NCBI GenBank assembly: GCA_002371295.1
Contig: DFGZ01000114.1
Location: forward strand, 1-27,383
Length of the DNA stretch: 27,383 nt
Source of the DNA: Oribacterium sp. UBA3737
GTDB taxonomy: Bacteria > Bacillota_A > Clostridia > Lachnospirales > Lachnospiraceae
Direction of reading: 5' to 3'
Position 1 is the first letter of the stretch. Every line of letters begins with the position of its first letter. A model generated the notes under the pieces. It was not told the origin of the DNA. It did no database searches and saw nothing but the letters and a program-made list of their open reading frames with translations. This document shows positions 24,195-27,383 of this stretch, piece by piece. The position numbers were made by a program, and so were the translations under genes.

Positions 24195-24227
24195 CTATAG
24201 GAACTCTATAGATTGTTAGCAAGTATA
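24195..24227 (-). promoter_or_regulatory. Probable promoter of the DtxR gene with nearby dyad
   Basis: On the minus strand TATACT (24227-24222) has the extended -10 TG, but the -35 box is poor. Just downstream, CTATAG-N5-CTATAG (24195-24211) is a symmetric dyad at the expected transcript start. The remaining bases from 24131 to 24310 are AT-rich with no gene. Confidence 0.35.
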
Positions 24228-24310
24228 GCATAAAACCACCATAAATAGTATGTTTTGGGAACCGGGAATGAATATAGTGAAAAAGTATAAAAATTACATA
24301 AAAATATTGC

Positions 24311-24324
24311 TTAGTCAAAACTAA
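24311..24324. promoter_or_regulatory. Iron-box-like operator 1, upstream of feoA1
   Basis: TTAG-TCAAAA-CTAA, a perfect 4-6-4 dyad, 45 bases before the second copy and 20 bases upstream of the -35 box of the feo promoter. Confidence 0.6.
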
Positions 24325-24343
24325 CTTTTGTGGTGGTAAAGCC

Positions 24344-24372
24344 TTGACTTTACGGTTAGTTGATGCTAATTT
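24344..24372 (+). promoter_or_regulatory. feo promoter with iron-box-like operator 2
   Basis: TTGACT (24344-24349), a 17-base spacer, TAATTT (24367-24372) with extended -10 TG (24364-24365). TTAG-TTGATG-CTAA (24356-24369) fills the space between the boxes and overlaps the -10, a repressing position. Confidence 0.78.
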
Positions 24373-24433
24373 TAACATGTTACGAAAAGAAGAGGCATGG
24401 AGCCTTGATCTTACGTATATCCGGAGGAAAGTT

Positions 24434-24652
24434 ATGTTACCATTATCAATGGCCGGTGCCGGTGGAAAACACATGATAAGCAGAGTTATAGGCAGAGAAG
24501 ATATGAGACAGCATCTTGCCGATCTTGGGTTCGTTCCCGGAGAGCAGGTTGAGATCATTTCCGATACAGGCGAAGGTAATGTCATCGTAAGTATCAAAGA
24601 TACCAGACTGGGTATAACGAGCCAGATGGCATCAAAGATCATGGTTGACTGA
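24434..24652 (+). CDS. feoA: FeoA-domain protein 1
   Basis: A 72-residue SH3-fold FeoA protein, a small cytoplasmic partner of the FeoB iron transporter. MLPLSMAGAGGKHMISRVIG, then RQHLADLGFVPGEQVEII and a final strand with TRLGITSQMASKIMV, fit the family. I chose ATG 24434 because CCGGAGGAAAG stands just upstream; the longer frame upstream would run through the promoter. It is the first gene of the feo unit. Confidence 0.93.
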   Translation: MLPLSMAGAGGKHMISRVIGREDMRQHLADLGFVPGEQVEIISDTGEGNVIVSIKDTRLGITSQMASKIMVD

Positions 24653-24755
24653 TCGGAATATAAAAGATCACTGTGTTGTGCATCATAGTTATTTGACGTT
24701 CATGGAATTACAGGAATGTAGCAGAAGTCAGATAACTTTTTTTATGCTGCGCAGG

Positions 24756-24789
24756 TTAGGCTTCACTAATTTTAGTTAGTGCCAACTGA
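24756..24789 (+). promoter_or_regulatory. Iron-box-like operators between feoA1 and feoA2
   Basis: TTAG-GCTTCA-CTAA (24756-24769) is a perfect 4-6-4 dyad. Its CTAA overlaps TAATTT (24767-24772) at the same offset of 11 bases as in the main feo promoter, so a second iron-controlled start is likely, though no good -35 box is seen. A near match, TTAG-TGCCAA-CTGA, follows at 24776-24789. Confidence 0.6.
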
Positions 24790-24817
24790 CTTTAAAATAC
24801 AAAAGGGAGATGAGATT

Positions 24818-25039
24818 ATGAAGACACTAAGAGATATTCCTGTTGGGCAGTCCTCAACCGTGCTTAAGATTCATGGCGAAGGTGCACTTAAGAGAAGGAT
24901 CATGGACATGGGAATCACTAAGGGGACAGATGTTTTCGTGCGAAAGGTGGCACCTCTCGGAGATCCTATAGAGATAACCGTAAGAGGTTATGAACTTTCT
25001 ATACGTAAAGACGATGCAGACATCCTTGAGATGGCATGA
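24818..25039 (+). CDS. feoA: FeoA-domain protein 2
   Basis: A 73-residue FeoA-fold protein. MKTLRDIPVGQSSTVLKIHG, LKRRIMDMGITKGTDVFVRK, PLGDPIEITVRGYELSIRKDDA are all standard FeoA phrases; this copy is the closer to canonical FeoA. I chose ATG 24818 because AAAGGGAGATGAG precedes it; a GTG 13 codons earlier lies within the operator region and is unlikely. feoB begins 27 bases downstream. Confidence 0.95.
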   Translation: MKTLRDIPVGQSSTVLKIHGEGALKRRIMDMGITKGTDVFVRKVAPLGDPIEITVRGYELSIRKDDADILEMA

Positions 25040-25066
25040 TAGTACTAAAGAAGGAGAGGCAAAAGT

Positions 25067-27232
25067 ATGGAAATTAAGGTTGCATTAGCCGGTAACCCCA
25101 ACTGTGGTAAAACGACTCTGTTCAATGCCCTGACAGGCAGCAATCAGTATGTAGGTAACTGGCCGGGTGTTACTGTTGAAAAGAAGGAAGGACGTTTAAA
25201 GGGAAATCATGAAGTAGTTATTCAGGATCTTCCGGGTATATATTCTCTTTCTCCCTATACACTTGAGGAAGTAGTGTCACGTAACTATCTTGTGAAAGAT
25301 AAGCCGGATGTGATCCTCAATATCATTGACGGTACAAATATAGAGAGAAATCTTTACCTCAGCACTCAGCTGGTTGAAATCGGTATTCCTATGGTCATAG
25401 CCGTAAATATGATGGACGTTGTCCGAAAGAACGGCGACAAGGTGGATATCGAGAGACTGGGAAAAGAGCTCGGCTGTAAGATAGTTGAGATTTCAGCCTT
25501 AAGAGGTGAGGGCATTGATAAGATTTCAGAGCTTTGCATTCAGGCTGCAAAGGAAGGAAGAAAGAATGAACTTCCTGCAGTGTTCGACGGTTCCGTTGAG
25601 CATGCCATAGCTCATATCGAAGAGCACCTTGAGAATGATGTGGATAAGAGAAATCTCCGCTGGTATGCGGTTAAGGTTTTTGAACGTGATTCGGTAGCTC
25701 TTGAACAGCTGAAGCTTGACAAGAACACTCTTTCCGATATAGAGGCACACATTGCTGACTGCGAGAATGAGCTTGATGATGATGCGGAGTCAATTATCAC
25801 TAATCAGAGATACAACTACATCAAGAAGCTTGTGGAAAAGACAGTTGTCAAGAAGAGAAAAGCAGGTGAGCTTTCAGTTTCTGATAAGATTGACCAGATC
25901 GTAACCAATCGTATCCTTGCACTCCCGATTTTTGCTGTCGTAATGTTCCTGGTTTACTATGTTTCCGTAACTACCCTCGGAACTATCGTAACTGACTGGA
26001 CAAACGATGTTCTTGTTGGCGAATGGATACAGCCTTTCTTTGCGGACATCCTTACAAATGCCGGGGCATCTGACTGGGTGATTTCCCTTGTGGTAGATGG
26101 AATCATCGGCGGTCTCGGAGCGCCTATCGGATTTGCTCCTCAGATGGCTATAGTATTCCTGTTCCTTACACTTCTTGAGGACTGCGGATATATGGCGAGA
26201 GTTGCATTTATCATGGACAGACTTTTCAGAAGATTCGGTCTTTCCGGCAAATCATTTATACCCTTCCTTATTTCTTCGGGCTGCGGTGTTCCCGGCATTA
26301 TGGCTACACGTACCATTGAGGAAGAAAAGGATCGTCGTATGACCATGATAACAACCACATCCATTCCATGCGGAGCCAAGCTTCCTGTAATTGCAGTTAT
26401 CGCCGGCTACCTTATGGGAGGTGCATGGTGGTTCGCTCCGGCTATCTACTTTGGCGGAATCGCTATGGTTATCATCATGTGCATCATAATGAAGAAGACA
26501 AGTATGTTCGCAGGTGACCCGGCACCATTCGTTATGGAGCTTCCTGCATATCACATTCCGTCAGTAAAGAATGTTCTTCTCCATGTCTGGGAGAGAGTAT
26601 GGGCATTCCTCAAGAAAGCCGGAACTATTCTGTTCCTCTGCTGCGCGGTTATGTGGTTCCTTGGAGCTTTCGGTATAGTTGAGGGTACATTTACACTTGT
26701 AGAAAACGTTGAGGATTCATTCCTTGCATCAATAGGTAATGTATTTGCCTGGATGTTTGCTCCTATAGGATTCGGAAGCTGGCAGGCAGTTGCCGCATCA
26801 CTTTCCGGTTTTGTTGCCAAGGAAGGTCTTGTAACTACTCTTTCTGTTGTATCCAGTCTCGGAGAAGAGCTTGAAGAGTATGATGAGGCTATGAATGTAG
26901 CCTTCAGAGCATTCTTCCCGACAAGTATGGCTGCTGTATCATTCCTTGTTTTCAATATCTTCGATTCACCTTGCCTTGCAGCTATTGCTTCCATGGCAAA
27001 GGAGCTCAACAGCAAAAAGTGGTTCTGGTTCGCTATCGCTTTCCAGAATATCAATGCCTACTGCATAAGTCTTATGATTTACCAGCTTATAGGTCTCGCT
27101 GTAGGTCAGGTTCCATTTAGCGTATTCACCATCGTCGCTGCTCTGGTACTTGCAATGTATCTTTATCTTCTTTTCAGACCGGAGACAGGTTCGAAAAAGG
27201 TTATCAGTCCTGTTAAGCTTGCAGGTGCCTGA
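25067..27232 (+). CDS. feoB: Ferrous iron transport protein B
   Basis: A 721-residue Fe(II) transporter with an N-terminal GTPase. G-motifs: GNPNCGKTT (9-17), the G2 Thr in NWPGVTVEKK, DLPG (54-57), NMMD (114-117) and SALRGEG (143-149). A helical GDI-like spacer reaches about residue 275. Multiple transmembrane helices follow, with the two Gate motifs SSGCGVPGIMATRT (Cys406) and TSIPCGAKLPVIA (Cys435). The C-terminus ends soon after the last helix, with no Cys-rich tail. A GGAGAGG ribosome binding site precedes the ATG. It is co-transcribed with feoA2. Confidence 0.98.
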   Translation: MEIKVALAGNPNCGKTTLFNALTGSNQYVGNWPGVTVEKKEGRLKGNHEVVIQDLPGIYSLSPYTLEEVVSRNYLVKDKPDVILNIIDGTNIERNLYLSTQLVEIGIPMVIAVNMMDVVRKNGDKVDIERLGKELGCKIVEISALRGEGIDKISELCIQAAKEGRKNELPAVFDGSVEHAIAHIEEHLENDVDKRNLRWYAVKVFERDSVALEQLKLDKNTLSDIEAHIADCENELDDDAESIITNQRYNYIKKLVEKTVVKKRKAGELSVSDKIDQIVTNRILALPIFAVVMFLVYYVSVTTLGTIVTDWTNDVLVGEWIQPFFADILTNAGASDWVISLVVDGIIGGLGAPIGFAPQMAIVFLFLTLLEDCGYMARVAFIMDRLFRRFGLSGKSFIPFLISSGCGVPGIMATRTIEEEKDRRMTMITTTSIPCGAKLPVIAVIAGYLMGGAWWFAPAIYFGGIAMVIIMCIIMKKTSMFAGDPAPFVMELPAYHIPSVKNVLLHVWERVWAFLKKAGTILFLCCAVMWFLGAFGIVEGTFTLVENVEDSFLASIGNVFAWMFAPIGFGSWQAVAASLSGFVAKEGLVTTLSVVSSLGEELEEYDEAMNVAFRAFFPTSMAAVSFLVFNIFDSPCLAAIASMAKELNSKKWFWFAIAFQNINAYCISLMIYQLIGLAVGQVPFSVFTIVAALVLAMYLYLLFRPETGSKKVISPVKLAGA

Positions 27233-27265
27233 TAAGGTCCGGTGGTTATAATTAATTCAGAATTA

Positions 27266-27295
27266 ACGGGTCGGAGTATACTCTGATCCGTTTTT
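27266..27295 (+). terminator. Intrinsic terminator after feoB
   Basis: ACGGGTCGGAG (27266-27276), loop TATA, and CTCTGATCCGT (27281-27291) form 11 pairs, two of them G-U, followed by T5. Confidence 0.88.
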
Positions 27296-27314
27296 CGATA
27301 AGAGGAAAGGAAAT

Positions 27315-27383
27315 ATGATTCATTCAGAAGTTCCGGTAAATAGAACGGATATGATCATACTACTGATTTTAGGGATAATGTTT
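27315..27383 (+). CDS. Start of a small membrane protein, cut by the window edge
   Basis: ATG 27315 follows AGAGGAAAGGAAAT, a good ribosome binding site, and the frame stays open for 23 codons to the end. The visible part is MIHSEVPVNRTD followed by a hydrophobic run (MIILLILGIMF), the beginning of a transmembrane helix. A small FeoB-associated protein would fit the position but cannot be shown from 23 residues, and a terminator separates it from feoB. Confidence 0.55.
   Translation, partial: MIHSEVPVNRTDMIILLILGIMF

Noticed and set aside
1..27383. CRISPR array, tRNA or rRNA genes, prophage, toxin-antitoxin or defence genes
   Set aside because: I looked for regular repeats, cloverleaf-like segments, and recombinase, restriction or toxin motifs and found none.

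Overview
The window looks like an ordinary chromosomal stretch of an anaerobic Firmicute, most likely a Lachnospiraceae bacterium of the Butyrivibrio/Roseburia kind. This is inferred from the clostridial protein families, the rho-rpmE-yqhQ-prmC-prfA gene order, strong AGGAGG-type ribosome binding sites, moderate GC content with AT-rich intergenic regions, and a FeoA-FeoA-FeoB iron operon. I saw no rRNA, tRNA, CRISPR array, transposase or phage gene.

Layout. (1) 1-3567: glycogen/alpha-glucan metabolism, with glgB (5' end outside the window) and malQ. (2) 3568-3743: a structured-RNA-like element (copy A) followed by a bidirectional terminator. (3) 3744-4409, minus strand: a membrane-anchored surface protein, divergent from rho and sharing a back-to-back promoter region with it. 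(4) 4656-7236: rho with a very long charged N-terminal extension, then rpmE with a folded leader and a terminator. (5) 7299-15434: a long probable transcription unit with no obvious internal terminator. It holds RNA element copy B in the leader, then yqhQ (DUF1385), prmC, prfA, a GH18/SH3 surface glycosidase, a Sua5-type threonylcarbamoyl-AMP synthase, a dCMP deaminase, endonuclease III and a small Cys-rich DUF6472-like protein whose stop codon lies in the terminator. (6) 15477-19220: trmL, a membrane-anchored protein with wall-binding-like repeats and Ca-loop motifs, and a degenerate HATPase-like protein paired with a STAS anti-anti-sigma-like protein, closed by a terminator. (7) 19408-20772: fumC. 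(8) 20924-23684: a zinc/cadmium efflux operon made of an ArsR/SmtB sensor, a free HMA metal-binding protein and a P1B-2 ATPase. (9) 23699-27295: a DtxR-family regulator divergent from feoA1-feoA2-feoB, with TTAG-N6-CTAA boxes over the feo promoters. (10) The start of another small membrane protein at the right edge.

How the genes work together. Several genes serve translation: L31, RF1 and its GGQ methylase PrmC, Sua5 for t6A and TrmL for wobble 2'-O-methylation. Rho supplies transcription termination. The right-hand third is a metal-homeostasis block in which a Zn-type repressor controls an efflux pump and a Fe-type repressor probably controls ferrous iron uptake. The most unusual signal is an ungapped, about 76% identical two-hairpin element present twice (3592-3671 and 7395-7471). 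Its G-U pairs and one compensatory change indicate a plus-strand RNA. I could not match it to a family I know. Second is the set of charged disordered tails on neighbouring enzymes: basic on GlgB, acidic on MalQ, mixed on Rho.
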